Below, piece by piece: positions 44,080 to 54,639 of a DNA stretch of 64,000 bases. Positions within the stretch are counted from its first letter, which is position 1; each line of letters starts with the position of its first letter. The stretch spans positions 25,435 to 89,434 of the forward strand of contig JAVBLO010000005.1 in assembly GCA_031553415.1 (NCBI GenBank), written 5' to 3'. The position numbers were made by a program, and so were the translations under genes. The DNA is from JAIRVZ01 sp031553415. Lineage in GTDB: Bacteria; Bacteroidota; Bacteroidia; Bacteroidales; Azobacteroidaceae. The notes beneath the pieces were generated by a model. That model was not told the origin of the DNA and did not search any database. It saw only the letters and a list, made by a program, of their open reading frames with translations.

Positions 44080-47000
44080 ATGAAAACAAAGTTACATTGT
44101 TTTATCCGTAAACTAAGAAGTTTGCCGGATGTTCCTATCGGGAAACATTTACGTCGTCTGAGCCTGCTTGCATGGGCCTTTTGTATAATTCCTCCGGCTG
44201 ACATATGGGCAGGAACTACTACTCCTGCCAATAGCTATGCCGGCGGAAGCGGTATCGAGAGCAGTCCATATTTAATCTCAACGGTAGCGCATTTACGACG
44301 TTTACAAAGTGAAACGAACAAAGGGACTTATGCAACCGCAACGTTGAAGTATTTTAAATTGATGAATAATATCGATTTGTCGGGAGAAGATTATTTTGCA
44401 CCGATAGGGGTTTCTACCAGTTATGATTTTTCTAATGCCACATTCGATGGAGGAGGTTACACGATCAGTGGATTAAAACAAACAACGGATCAAGCGACGA
44501 ATGCCAGGAGAGGTTTATTTGGTAAGACATACAATGCAGTAATCAAAAACCTGCGACTGGAGAATTTTGAAATAGGAGGTTATGGTTATATAGGATCTTT
44601 GGTAGGTGAAGCAACATACAATACTACCATCGAAAATTGTCATATCAAAAACGGAACCGTAAGATCGTATTACCAATGTTCGGGTGGCCTTATCGGTTGG
44701 ACGGGAGGAATGAGTGGCAATGTGGAAATCCGCAATTCTTCCGTAGATACAGATGTTTATATGCGTTTTTACAATGGTGATGGTTCGACAAAAACTACCG
44801 GGATTCTTGATGCCGGAGGATTGATCGGGTATATCGACGGAACAAACAGCGTTACTGTTTCCGACTGTTTTGTCGGAACCAATCTGGATGCCGGTGTGTA
44901 TTCAGGTCATATAACAGTAGGTGGTATTATCGGTTATTCCAATAAGAGTGCGACATTGATACGGGTGGTAGGATATACCCAGGTATACAATATCGGAAAT
45001 AATAACAAGGCCTCTGTTTTCGGTTGTTCCGGAAATGGAGCAATCGTCACTTGTAAAGCATCTTATTTTAAAAGCACTACTTATGCTACTACTGCTTCCT
45101 GGGTTTCCGGAGCTGCGGTATATGATGTTTCGGGAAGTAAATGGAAAGCGACTTACACCTATCTGGAATATAAAGGAGATAATGGAAGTACAATCACTAC
45201 ACCCAATAAAAAGTGGAGTTATGATGGCTCTTACATAAAATTGGCATCACAAATCGGGGAAGGCCCTGTTATCAAAATAACAAATAACAGTTCGACAACT
45301 TCTTCGTTAGCAATTGAAGGATACGAGAAAAACGGTAACGACTATTACCTGAATTCAGGCAAGGATATCCAGGCGACCCCATTGAGTGGAGTAGCGCCGT
45401 ATACGCGTTATGAATATACTTTCTCGGGTACAACGAATGGAAGTGGTACAAAAACAGAGACTGCCTGGACATTCAAACCGACTTCCGACGGAACGCTTAC
45501 CTGTAATATAGTGAAGATTACTTATCCGACAAATGTTTCAGGTGAATTCAACCAATGGGACAAAATTATTACGTTGAGTTGGTCGGGGAATAACCCGAAT
45601 AACTTAACCGGCAATTATTATATTTACCGGAAAGAGAATGGCACATCGAGCTATACCCGATTGACTGCTTATTCGATAGCCGTAAAAAACGGGTCGGCCG
45701 AATACAGCCAGAGAATTCTTCTGCAGGATAGTGAGTTGGGCAAAAAATTTGATTTTTCCGTCTGCTTCGTGGAAGGTTCAGGCAGTGCTCCTTCTGCACC
45801 TAACTCGTATTCAGGGGAAATCATCGGACTCAGCACCCTGCCAGATGTTAAAATTTATAAATTTGCGGTTACCGGCCAGAGTAGTTCGATCCTCGTAGAA
45901 GCCGAAGTCCCGACACAATTGGGAAGCAACAGCACTTTCAAATATAGCATTCTTCGCAAAAAAGATGACGGGAGTTTTAATGTGGTATCCGGTCCGAACA
46001 GTTTCAATACTACCGGAAAAATCTCCTATACCGATGGAGGTATTACCCAGATGTGTGAAAAATATACGTACAAACTGCACATAGATGCTTTTGGAAAGAA
46101 TTTTTATTCGGATGAAATAACTTCCAACATTACCGGAAGCAACCAGGTCAAATCGATCAAGGCTTCCAAGGGGGAATATCCTAATCAGGTGCGGATATCC
46201 TGGTCGACAACCAAATTATCTGCCGGTTCGTCCGTTCTCTATAAAATATTTTTCAGGGAAGTAAATGTTCCCAATGCCAAATGGACGGAACTTCATACCA
46301 TAACATCCAGTGATCCGAATTTGTATTACATGCACGACAATGTGTTGGCCGGCATTTATTATAACTACAAAGTCGCCGTTTACGAGAGTTGCGGAATCAC
46401 TGCAACGGAAGTAAGCAGTATGGAAGACATCGGGTTTTCCCAATCACTGGGAACCATTTCCGGACGGATTACGTATGGCACCGGAGTGGCAGTGGAAAAT
46501 GTCAATGTATTGGCTGTGCGCAACGACCTGCAAGACGGGGAGTCGCAGTACCGCAGTTTGTATTCCAATGGAGAAGGAGGTAAATTGTCATGGACTCCCG
46601 ATATGGCCAACTATAGAAATATCATCCAAAATGATTTCACGTTGCAATACTGGCTGAAGCCATCAGCCGATAACACAGGTACGATCAAGTTCGGAGAAAT
46701 AGGGCATATAGGAGATATGAGTCTGATCAGGCAAACCGACGGCCGTTACAAATTGAGCTTTACTTATCCGGTAACAACAGGCGGAACAGGAACGTTGACC
46801 GGCAACCAGAGTATTGCCATCAATAAATTTACTCATGTTGCCCTGGTGCGAAAAGACAATGTGCTTAGCTGCTACATCGTTAATGATGACGACTTATCCG
46901 ATATACAGCTACAATCGACACAGGTAACCAATGCAAAAAAAGAGGTGGCTGATGCAACGCCGGGCATCCGGATGGGATTTGCTTTTAAAGGCAGCATCGA

Positions 47001-50000
47001 CGAATGCCGTTTGTGGGGAAAAGCATTGACGGAAACCGAAATCCGTCACGACTATGACAGGATACTCGTGGGAAATGAGGCCCAATTGAAAGCCTACTGG
47101 ACATTCGATGAAGGCATCGACGGAGTGTCCGGTTCGGAGGGTTACTTTTTCGATGTTTCCCGTTATAAGACAATATTCAATGACAATCACGGCAGACATA
47201 CGCTAATAAGCGATACCTTGGTTCCGGCTTCCCATCAATTGGCGCTGAAAGCCATTACTAACAAAGACGGAAACTACCAGATAAGCGGTATCCCTTTCAG
47301 CGGAGGAGGTTGCAGTTACGAAATTGTTCCCGAAATGGGCGTGCATCAATTCCAGCCGGGCAAGCACCTGCGCTATGTCAATAATACTTCACTGGTACAC
47401 AACGGAACGGATTTCGCCGATATTTCATCCTTCAAAGTAAGCGGTGACGTGACTTATGAAGGCGGTACCTATCCGGTAGAAGGATGTTCTTTCCAGGTGG
47501 ATGGAAAAACGCTGGTACATAGTGACGGTTCGGTGATCACTTCCGATGTGAACGGTGAATTTACCATCAGTGTACCCATCGGTATCCATGAAGTGAAAGT
47601 AGTGAAACAGGGACATACCTTTGCCGACAACGGCTTATTATTGTCCGGTGGAAAGAATATTAATTATAATATGGATCTGCCGGGTATGAAATTCCACGAC
47701 CGTACCAAAATCAAACTGATCGGTCACATCGTCGGAGGACTCGGTGAACACGAAAAAACCGTCGGATTCGGAGAAACAACCAACAATACCGGTACGCAGA
47801 AGGTCGTGCTCAAATCGGCCAAAGGTGATAAATACGATATGCCCGTATCGACGGCAACTTACCAACACAACGACGGAACGTATGCTATCTGGAGGAAAAG
47901 CAACGGTTTGAGTCAGGATACGACCCGGGTAGAATACAAAGCCAAGGATATCACCATCCATATCAGTCCGGCAACCGGGGAATACGTGGCCTGGGTTTAT
48001 CCGGAAGTCTATACGATCCAGACCATTACGGCTCCCGGTTATGTGGAAGATATCTATAGCCGGAACGAAATTTTAGACTTGACTAAAGCGCCGGTACCCG
48101 ACAAATCGTACATGCAACGGAATATCCGCACCTGGAACGATACGGTAACTACCAAACCGCGCCCCGGAGAACTTGCCGGAAAAACGATTGTAGAACATTC
48201 GGATACTGTATTGTATCATGCGCAATGGGCTTACTATTATCAGGCTGTCCCTTCTTTTAGCGTGAAACAATTGGCAGGTTCTACCAAAGTCAATTATTTC
48301 GGAGACACGGAATTTACGATTGAAAATTCGTTAACCGGCGTTAAAGAAACTGTTCCTTTGGTAAACATGGCAACTGCAGACTATTATTTCGACGCTCCGG
48401 TATTTATACAGGGAAAGAAGTATCGATTTGCCCTGAATGCCTACGAAGAATATAAAAATAATGTAACCGGGAAAAGCTTCAGACTTCCTGTGAATCAGGG
48501 AACCGTTAATGTGTCGAATAGCCTTGGTTCCTCTCAGGAAACAATGCAAATAGCCTTGGATTCGATAGGAAATGGCAGTTATGAATTTTCAGTAGGAGCT
48601 CCGGACCTGACTACCGGTAAGAAATCGTTCTTTGCCACCCTGCAAATCGGCGATTACAGTTATTACTGGGACTTGGGTAATGCTCCTAAAGAAGCCTGGT
48701 TGTTGGGCGACAAGAGTACCGGAACTGATTTTATGACTTCCGGCCCGGACGAAATCACAGCAATTCTTCGCGACCCTCCGGGAAGTTTGAGTTATGCTTA
48801 TTTAGAAAAAGGAACAACGATTACTCAGAATGCGAGCAACGAGTTGGGTGGAGGATTTTCCATAACTGCAGGATTGGAAACCGACCTCGGTGCGAAAATT
48901 ACAACCTTTGTCGGATTGGGAGCCGGAATAATTACCGATTCCGAAATCGTGTTGAACACGGAAACCGGATTGGAAACCAGCACGACCTTTAAGAACGGAA
49001 ACGAAACATCCACATCGACAACATTTACCGAACGTTTCGAAACCTCTTCCGATCCATTGTATGTAGGTCATTTAGGCGATGTCTTCATCGGTAATTCAAC
49101 CAATATACAGTATGGTTTGACCAATTCAATCACCATACAAAAGAATTATGCAGGAGTTGACCCGGCTTTTACTACAGGAACCGGAATCGCTTCGACTTAT
49201 TCAATCGTGCCTTCCTCAGGTTTAGCTTACGGAAAACAATTCGGCACCCGTTTTGCTTTCACCGAAGTTGAACTCGAAAATATCATGATCCCGAAATGGC
49301 AGGATAATTTGGCCCTGTTGTTGAAAAATCCGGGAACAGCGGTGAATCCTGGCACGATCACTTCTCCTGTTTATGTTTCCAAATTGGCGAAAGACCATCC
49401 GGATTTCGGAAAACTAAATACGGATAAGGTATTCGGAGCATCGGCTTCCAAGGCTGATAAATGGGATGACGGACCGAGTTATACCATCGTTTACCCAACC
49501 GGATACAAAACAAATTCGGCAAAAATGGCGAACTTCCAGGATTCGGTCATTTGGTACAACAATCAGATCAACCGTTGGGTAGAAGTGTTGGCTCAGAACG
49601 AAAAGGAAAAAGTGGAAATGCAGAAGATCGGCAACTACAGTCTCGGTAGCGGCGCTATGATCGAATGGTCGAAATCCCATACAGCATCCAAAACGGAAAC
49701 GTATGAATATTCTTTCGTGGTAAGTCCGAGCTTGGGCTTGAAAGTAGGAGGAGAAGTATGCGGTATCGGTATGACCGTTACTACAAATATCACTTCAACG
49801 GTCGAAACTTCCGGATCAAACTCCTCTTCACAAGAAGAAAGTAAAACCGTTGGTTTCGTACTGCAGGAAGAAGGTGATGACGACCAGATTACGGTCGATT
49901 ACGGCTGGACTAAATCGGGAACGATTGCATTCAAGTCGCGCGGAGGCCGGACTTCCTGCCCGTACGAAGGCTTGGTGCTATCGAAATATTATAATCCGGG

Positions 50001-53000
50001 AACTGTTCTGAGTGAAGCGACTATGCAAATAGAGGTTCCGAAGATCAGTGTGGCAAGCGCAAGCAAATTATTGAATGTTCCTGCCAACCGCACAGCATCT
50101 TTCGAACTCAACCTGAAAAATGAATCGGAAACGAAAGAAGATGTTTGGTTCCAACTGATCGTAAACGAAGAAACTAATCCTGATGGAGCTGAACTGAAAA
50201 TTGATGGTATCGGCATCGGTAACGGCCGTTTGTTCATGGTCAAAGCAGGTGAAGTATTGAAGAAAACGCTGACATTGGCAAAAGGTCCGAATGCAGATAT
50301 TTACAATAATATCGGTTTGATACTACGTTCTCAATGCCAGCACGATCCGACATCCTTCCTGCCTTCTATCGGTGATACTACTTATGTTTCGGCCGAATTC
50401 GTTCCTGCTTGCAGCGATGTGATTATCAAAGAACCGGTGGCTAACTGGATTACAAATACCGGCACAGGTGATTCGATCCGTGTCGTACTGCAAGGTTATG
50501 ATGTTCATTTTGCCAACTTTGGTTATGTGCAATTGGAATATCGTCCGGTATCTTCTCCGACTTGGAATACATTGATGAGTTTCTATTCCAACGAAACACT
50601 TTACAATGCCGCACAAGGATATAAAACATTGCTCAAGCCAACCGACCAGAATATAGTTTACATGTGGAGACAGAAAACTATTCCCGATGGAAATTATGAA
50701 TTAAGGGCAACCACAGTTTGTCTGAATCAAGCCGATGGAATCGAATTGTCGCGTTATTCCGCTCCGGCTGTGGCAGGCGTGAAAGATATGGTGAAACCGG
50801 CTCCGCTCGGATTACCTTCTCCGGCTAACGGAATATTAGCTGCAGGCGATGAACTGTCGATCCTCTTCAATGAAGATATCCAAACGGGTATGCTCACGAA
50901 GAACAACTTTACTATTTCCGGCATATTGAACGGACGCTCCATGGCGGAACCTTCTGTCGGTGTGGCTTTAGACGGAACAGGTGTGGCTTACACCGAACAA
51001 CCTGTCTACTCTAACGGTTCGTTCAGTATCGAAACATGGTTCAAACGTACACCAAGTACTGCCGGTACATTGTTCGCATTCGGTTCTAATGAAAACTATA
51101 TTTCGCTTGGATTTGATGCGGCAGGTAAAGCAGTGTTGGCTATCGGAAGCGAAAGTTATACTTCTACCGAAGCCATCAGCAATACCGACGAATGGAAATA
51201 TGTATCGATGGTTTACAACCGTGCGAACAAAAATGCCAGCGTTTACCTGTTCCAGGGAAGTGATCCGGCGAAAACAATGTTTAATGCAAAAGCATATATT
51301 AAAGAACCTGAAACACAAGGTAAGTTATACTTAGGTGCAAAAGCTGATAAAACAAACGGTTTCAAAGGCGCAATCAGCAGCTTGCACTTATGGAAAGAGG
51401 TTCGCGATATAGCTGCCGTTGCTGCCGATATGCATAATTCAAAAGCCGGTAACGAACGCAACTTAGCCGGATACTGGGAACTGAATGAAGGAAAAGGTGT
51501 TGTTGCCGTAGATAAAGCGATGGCGCGCAACCTGACTTTGAAGACCAACTGGTACGTTTATCCTGCAGGAAAAGCGGTTACACTCAACGGAAGCAACTAC
51601 GTGACAATCAACAGTGGGGAATTCCCATTCCGGGAATACGATAACTTCTCTGTCGAATGCTGGTTCAAAGGTGGTAGTCAGAATGCAGCTACTTTATTCT
51701 CTTGCGGACATGGCATTTCGGACAAAGACCTCAACGGACGTTTGTCTGTCGCTGTCGATGCCAATAAGCAATTAATCCTGAGAGCGAACGGAAACACCCA
51801 AGTGATTTCTACAACCAATGTCTTGGATAACAACTGGAATCATCTGGCGCTGACGGTAAAACAAAACGGAATGCTCAATGTTTATATCAATGGTAAAGTG
51901 TCGGGACAATTCAACAGCAGCGTCATAGGCAGTTTGCAGGGAAGTGAATATACTTTCGGAGCTTGCCGTTATAACAATGCTACCGGAGTTTCCCAAACTA
52001 CCGAATATTTCACCGGAAGCATGGATGAAATCCGCGTTTGGAACACCGCCCTGACAAGTGATGTAATCAATCTGAATATGAACAGTAAACTGCGGGGTAA
52101 CGAAGCCGGACTATTGGCTTATTATCCGTTTGAAAAATACATCAAAGAAAGCAACGGGCTGGTTACTGTTACCGAAACCAAATCGGATATGGTCAATGCA
52201 AGCCTGACAGCAGGCGGAACAATAACCTATAATAATGCCGCACCTGCTATGATGGATTGCCGCCCGGTTCAGGATGTCAACTTCGACTTCGTATCTTCCA
52301 ATAATAAAGTCGTATTTACTTTGAATAACGAGCTTAAAGAATTGGAAGGCGTGATTCTCGAAATTACAGCTAATAAAGTTTATGATTTAAGGGGAAATAT
52401 GTCTGTTCCCGAAAAATGGACTGCGTTCGTCAATATGAATGGTTTGAAATGGGATACGGATGCCGTTGAACTGGTAATGGAAGCATCGTCAACAAAGAGC
52501 TTCACAGCTACCATCGTCAATAAATCGGGTGAAAACAAGGATTATATCCTGCAAAATATCCCGTCGTGGCTTTCTGTCGCCCAAACACAGGGAACATTGA
52601 AACCATTGGCAAGCAAAGAAATCGTATTCAATGTAGCTAACGGTGTCAATATCGGAAGCTATGAAGAATCGATCGTGTTGACAGGTATCAGCGGAATCAA
52701 CGAAATGTTGCCGGTACGTTTGAAAGTCACCGGACAGAAACCCACATGGACAGTCAATCCTCACGATTTCGAATCAACCATGAACATAACCGGACAAATC
52801 AGGATTGAAGGCGCTTACCAGGAAGATACCGACGATTTGCTGGCCGCCTTTATCAACGACCAGTGCGTGGGAGTAACTTCACCTGTATATATTGCCTCAA
52901 GTAATGCATGCTTCACCTTTATGGATGTATATGGTAATACGGAACATTCCGGACAAACACTTAAATTCAGATTATGGGATGCAAGTACCGGACATATTTA

Positions 53001-54261
53001 CCCGAATGTAGAACTCACAGGTGTTACGGGAGGAATTATCCGATTCAATCCTTCCGATATGTTTGGAAATGTAAACGCTCCGGTTGTTCACAACGCGTTG
53101 AATATTATCGAACAACAGATTGCGTTGAGCAAGGGATGGACATGGTTCTCTGCTAATGTGGCCAACAACAGTCCTGCTTTGATTGAACAGTTCAAGACCA
53201 ATGTCGGCGCTGCAGGTGAATTGCTGAAAGCACAAGTAAACTATATTGAGAATTTCAGTTCTACCTGGGTAGGCACTTTAACAGACTTGACTAATACCAA
53301 TATGTTTGCCGCTCATACCAATAAAGATCATACATTGAAATTAGAAGGACGACCTGTGGATGTTTTATCAACCTCCCTTTCTTTGGTTAACGGCTGGAAC
53401 TGGATCGGTTACACTCCGCAATTCTCGCTATCGGTAAAGAATGCCCTGGCAGGAATCAACGCACAGGAAGGCGACCAGATCAAGGGACAAAGCGGATATT
53501 GTACATATATGGGTGCGAACGGATGGATTGGCAGTCTGAACTACATGCAGCCGGGCAAGGGTTATATGTATTATTCAACCAATGCTCAAACCCAATCGTT
53601 CACTTATCCGAACATACAGGAATCAATGTTGAAATCAGCAACAGGAGAATCGGCCATATACGAAAATAAATGGACTACCGATTACCACCGTTTTGCCAAC
53701 AACATGACAATGACTTCCATCGCGCTCCTTGATGGTAATGAAGTGCTGAGCAACAACGTGGAAGTTGCTGCATTCTGTGGTGACGACTGCCGCGGATCGA
53801 TATTGCTGCAACATGTGCCTATTTTACCAAATCCATACATCGGCTTCCTGATGGTTTACGGTGTGCCGGGTGAAACATTCGAGTTCCGTATGTACGACCA
53901 TGAAACAGGAAAAGAATATGCAGGTAAGAACCAGACAGCAGCGTTCGAATCCAATAAACGGTACGGTACATTGGGTGCGCCTTATGCGCTTGAATTTGTA
54001 GAATCCGTAACAGGAAACAATGGCGCGACAGCAGATGGAATCTCAATCTATCCGAATCCGGTTGCGACTACTTTGTGGATCAAGCGCGGAGTTGAAACAA
54101 TCGATTTGCTGGAAGTAGTGGATTTGAGCGGAAGGATTGTTTACAGCGTAAACGATTTCAACGAAGAATCCATCAATCTTTCAGGAATGAGTTCCGGTTA
54201 TTATTTGTTGAGATTGACGATAGGCGACAAAGTTTATCATCAACAGTTTACAAAGAAATAG
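44080..54261 (+). CDS. Giant LamG-domain surface protein with T9SS sorting tail
   Basis: A 3393-residue secreted protein. A long signal peptide (hydrophobic core LLAWAFCIIPPADIWA) ends near 44. About 45-350 has GLUG-like repeats (FDGGGYTISGLKQ, GLFGKTYNAVIKNLRL). Fibronectin-like domains follow (about 470-790), then a LamG/concanavalin-like domain about 823-1030, carboxypeptidase-regulatory-like folds about 1050-1185, a long middle part with a coiled segment near 1830 and an unassigned TETxT-rich region, two more LamG domains about 2290-2475 and 2494-2690, a BACON-like domain about 2795-2885, and a T9SS type A tail from 3314 (GISIYPNPVATTLWIKRG). Codon use is even and rich in Gly/Thr/Asn. It may bind glycan or other cells. 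No catalytic motif is visible. Confidence 0.85.
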   Translation: MKTKLHCFIRKLRSLPDVPIGKHLRRLSLLAWAFCIIPPADIWAGTTTPANSYAGGSGIESSPYLISTVAHLRRLQSETNKGTYATATLKYFKLMNNIDLSGEDYFAPIGVSTSYDFSNATFDGGGYTISGLKQTTDQATNARRGLFGKTYNAVIKNLRLENFEIGGYGYIGSLVGEATYNTTIENCHIKNGTVRSYYQCSGGLIGWTGGMSGNVEIRNSSVDTDVYMRFYNGDGSTKTTGILDAGGLIGYIDGTNSVTVSDCFVGTNLDAGVYSGHITVGGIIGYSNKSATLIRVVGYTQVYNIGNNNKASVFGCSGNGAIVTCKASYFKSTTYATTASWVSGAAVYDVSGSKWKATYTYLEYKGDNGSTITTPNKKWSYDGSYIKLASQIGEGPVIKITNNSSTTSSLAIEGYEKNGNDYYLNSGKDIQATPLSGVAPYTRYEYTFSGTTNGSGTKTETAWTFKPTSDGTLTCNIVKITYPTNVSGEFNQWDKIITLSWSGNNPNNLTGNYYIYRKENGTSSYTRLTAYSIAVKNGSAEYSQRILLQDSELGKKFDFSVCFVEGSGSAPSAPNSYSGEIIGLSTLPDVKIYKFAVTGQSSSILVEAEVPTQLGSNSTFKYSILRKKDDGSFNVVSGPNSFNTTGKISYTDGGITQMCEKYTYKLHIDAFGKNFYSDEITSNITGSNQVKSIKASKGEYPNQVRISWSTTKLSAGSSVLYKIFFREVNVPNAKWTELHTITSSDPNLYYMHDNVLAGIYYNYKVAVYESCGITATEVSSMEDIGFSQSLGTISGRITYGTGVAVENVNVLAVRNDLQDGESQYRSLYSNGEGGKLSWTPDMANYRNIIQNDFTLQYWLKPSADNTGTIKFGEIGHIGDMSLIRQTDGRYKLSFTYPVTTGGTGTLTGNQSIAINKFTHVALVRKDNVLSCYIVNDDDLSDIQLQSTQVTNAKKEVADATPGIRMGFAFKGSIDECRLWGKALTETEIRHDYDRILVGNEAQLKAYWTFDEGIDGVSGSEGYFFDVSRYKTIFNDNHGRHTLISDTLVPASHQLALKAITNKDGNYQISGIPFSGGGCSYEIVPEMGVHQFQPGKHLRYVNNTSLVHNGTDFADISSFKVSGDVTYEGGTYPVEGCSFQVDGKTLVHSDGSVITSDVNGEFTISVPIGIHEVKVVKQGHTFADNGLLLSGGKNINYNMDLPGMKFHDRTKIKLIGHIVGGLGEHEKTVGFGETTNNTGTQKVVLKSAKGDKYDMPVSTATYQHNDGTYAIWRKSNGLSQDTTRVEYKAKDITIHISPATGEYVAWVYPEVYTIQTITAPGYVEDIYSRNEILDLTKAPVPDKSYMQRNIRTWNDTVTTKPRPGELAGKTIVEHSDTVLYHAQWAYYYQAVPSFSVKQLAGSTKVNYFGDTEFTIENSLTGVKETVPLVNMATADYYFDAPVFIQGKKYRFALNAYEEYKNNVTGKSFRLPVNQGTVNVSNSLGSSQETMQIALDSIGNGSYEFSVGAPDLTTGKKSFFATLQIGDYSYYWDLGNAPKEAWLLGDKSTGTDFMTSGPDEITAILRDPPGSLSYAYLEKGTTITQNASNELGGGFSITAGLETDLGAKITTFVGLGAGIITDSEIVLNTETGLETSTTFKNGNETSTSTTFTERFETSSDPLYVGHLGDVFIGNSTNIQYGLTNSITIQKNYAGVDPAFTTGTGIASTYSIVPSSGLAYGKQFGTRFAFTEVELENIMIPKWQDNLALLLKNPGTAVNPGTITSPVYVSKLAKDHPDFGKLNTDKVFGASASKADKWDDGPSYTIVYPTGYKTNSAKMANFQDSVIWYNNQINRWVEVLAQNEKEKVEMQKIGNYSLGSGAMIEWSKSHTASKTETYEYSFVVSPSLGLKVGGEVCGIGMTVTTNITSTVETSGSNSSSQEESKTVGFVLQEEGDDDQITVDYGWTKSGTIAFKSRGGRTSCPYEGLVLSKYYNPGTVLSEATMQIEVPKISVASASKLLNVPANRTASFELNLKNESETKEDVWFQLIVNEETNPDGAELKIDGIGIGNGRLFMVKAGEVLKKTLTLAKGPNADIYNNIGLILRSQCQHDPTSFLPSIGDTTYVSAEFVPACSDVIIKEPVANWITNTGTGDSIRVVLQGYDVHFANFGYVQLEYRPVSSPTWNTLMSFYSNETLYNAAQGYKTLLKPTDQNIVYMWRQKTIPDGNYELRATTVCLNQADGIELSRYSAPAVAGVKDMVKPAPLGLPSPANGILAAGDELSILFNEDIQTGMLTKNNFTISGILNGRSMAEPSVGVALDGTGVAYTEQPVYSNGSFSIETWFKRTPSTAGTLFAFGSNENYISLGFDAAGKAVLAIGSESYTSTEAISNTDEWKYVSMVYNRANKNASVYLFQGSDPAKTMFNAKAYIKEPETQGKLYLGAKADKTNGFKGAISSLHLWKEVRDIAAVAADMHNSKAGNERNLAGYWELNEGKGVVAVDKAMARNLTLKTNWYVYPAGKAVTLNGSNYVTINSGEFPFREYDNFSVECWFKGGSQNAATLFSCGHGISDKDLNGRLSVAVDANKQLILRANGNTQVISTTNVLDNNWNHLALTVKQNGMLNVYINGKVSGQFNSSVIGSLQGSEYTFGACRYNNATGVSQTTEYFTGSMDEIRVWNTALTSDVINLNMNSKLRGNEAGLLAYYPFEKYIKESNGLVTVTETKSDMVNASLTAGGTITYNNAAPAMMDCRPVQDVNFDFVSSNNKVVFTLNNELKELEGVILEITANKVYDLRGNMSVPEKWTAFVNMNGLKWDTDAVELVMEASSTKSFTATIVNKSGENKDYILQNIPSWLSVAQTQGTLKPLASKEIVFNVANGVNIGSYEESIVLTGISGINEMLPVRLKVTGQKPTWTVNPHDFESTMNITGQIRIEGAYQEDTDDLLAAFINDQCVGVTSPVYIASSNACFTFMDVYGNTEHSGQTLKFRLWDASTGHIYPNVELTGVTGGIIRFNPSDMFGNVNAPVVHNALNIIEQQIALSKGWTWFSANVANNSPALIEQFKTNVGAAGELLKAQVNYIENFSSTWVGTLTDLTNTNMFAAHTNKDHTLKLEGRPVDVLSTSLSLVNGWNWIGYTPQFSLSVKNALAGINAQEGDQIKGQSGYCTYMGANGWIGSLNYMQPGKGYMYYSTNAQTQSFTYPNIQESMLKSATGESAIYENKWTTDYHRFANNMTMTSIALLDGNEVLSNNVEVAAFCGDDCRGSILLQHVPILPNPYIGFLMVYGVPGETFEFRMYDHETGKEYAGKNQTAAFESNKRYGTLGAPYALEFVESVTGNNGATADGISIYPNPVATTLWIKRGVETIDLLEVVDLSGRIVYSVNDFNEESINLSGMSSGYYLLRLTIGDKVYHQQFTKK

Positions 54262-54289
54262 TAACAACATCTGAGGTTTGGTTGTGGTT

Positions 54290-54392
54290 CTTAGGAAGCG
54301 AAGCCTTCACTTCCAGGAGGTGATGGCTTCGCTCCTAAGGTACCGGTAGCTTAGCTTCCTGGAAGCGACGGTCACGCCTCCTTAGGAGCGTG
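54290..54392. repeat. Cluster of three hairpins after the giant gene (REP-like or terminator)
   Basis: CTTAGGAAGCGAAGCC (54290-54305) pairs with GGCTTCGCTCCTAAG (54325-54339) with one bulged A; the 19-nt loop contains the further pair CACTTCC/GGAGGTG. A small palindrome CTTCC-T-GGAAG lies at 54355-54365, and CACGCCTCC (54373-54381) pairs with GGAGCGTG (54385-54392) with one bulge. The arms share the TTAGGAGCG core. The element is more GC-rich than its surroundings and has no clear T-run, so it looks more like a structured repeat than a simple terminator. The rest of 54262-54584 holds no gene that I can see. Confidence 0.6.
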
Positions 54393-54584
54393 AGGGGGTT
54401 CACTATACTGGCGCAAAACGGGTGAAAGACAGTTAGAAATACAAACAAAATAGCTCAAATCGTTCCCTGTATGAACCTGTCTGTTAGAAGACAAACCGGA
54501 AAAAGGTATTCAATCAATAATTCTCTGTAGATTTTCGAACCAGAAATCCACTTAAAGGCCCAATCTGTAAGACGATTAAAATCC

Positions 54585-54616
54585 TTTGGTTTTAACAAGT
54601 AAATATTTTACTTTTG
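54585..54616 (+). promoter_or_regulatory. Promoter of the truncated esterase gene
   Basis: TTTG at 54585-54588, a 20-bp spacer and TACTTTTG at 54609-54616 make a full Bacteroidota promoter. The start codon of the esterase fragment is 23 bp further on. A sequence AAGACGATT at 54569-54577 partly resembles the direct repeat at 43767, but the match is short. Confidence 0.7.
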
Positions 54617-54639
54617 TAAGGTATTATATACGGTTTTTT

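Noticed and set aside
17081..54261. SusC/SusD pair expected for a polysaccharide utilisation locus
   Set aside because: No TonB-dependent receptor with plug domain and no SusD-like lipoprotein is present; the barrel protein at 10758-12440 lacks a plug and lies outside the enzyme run.
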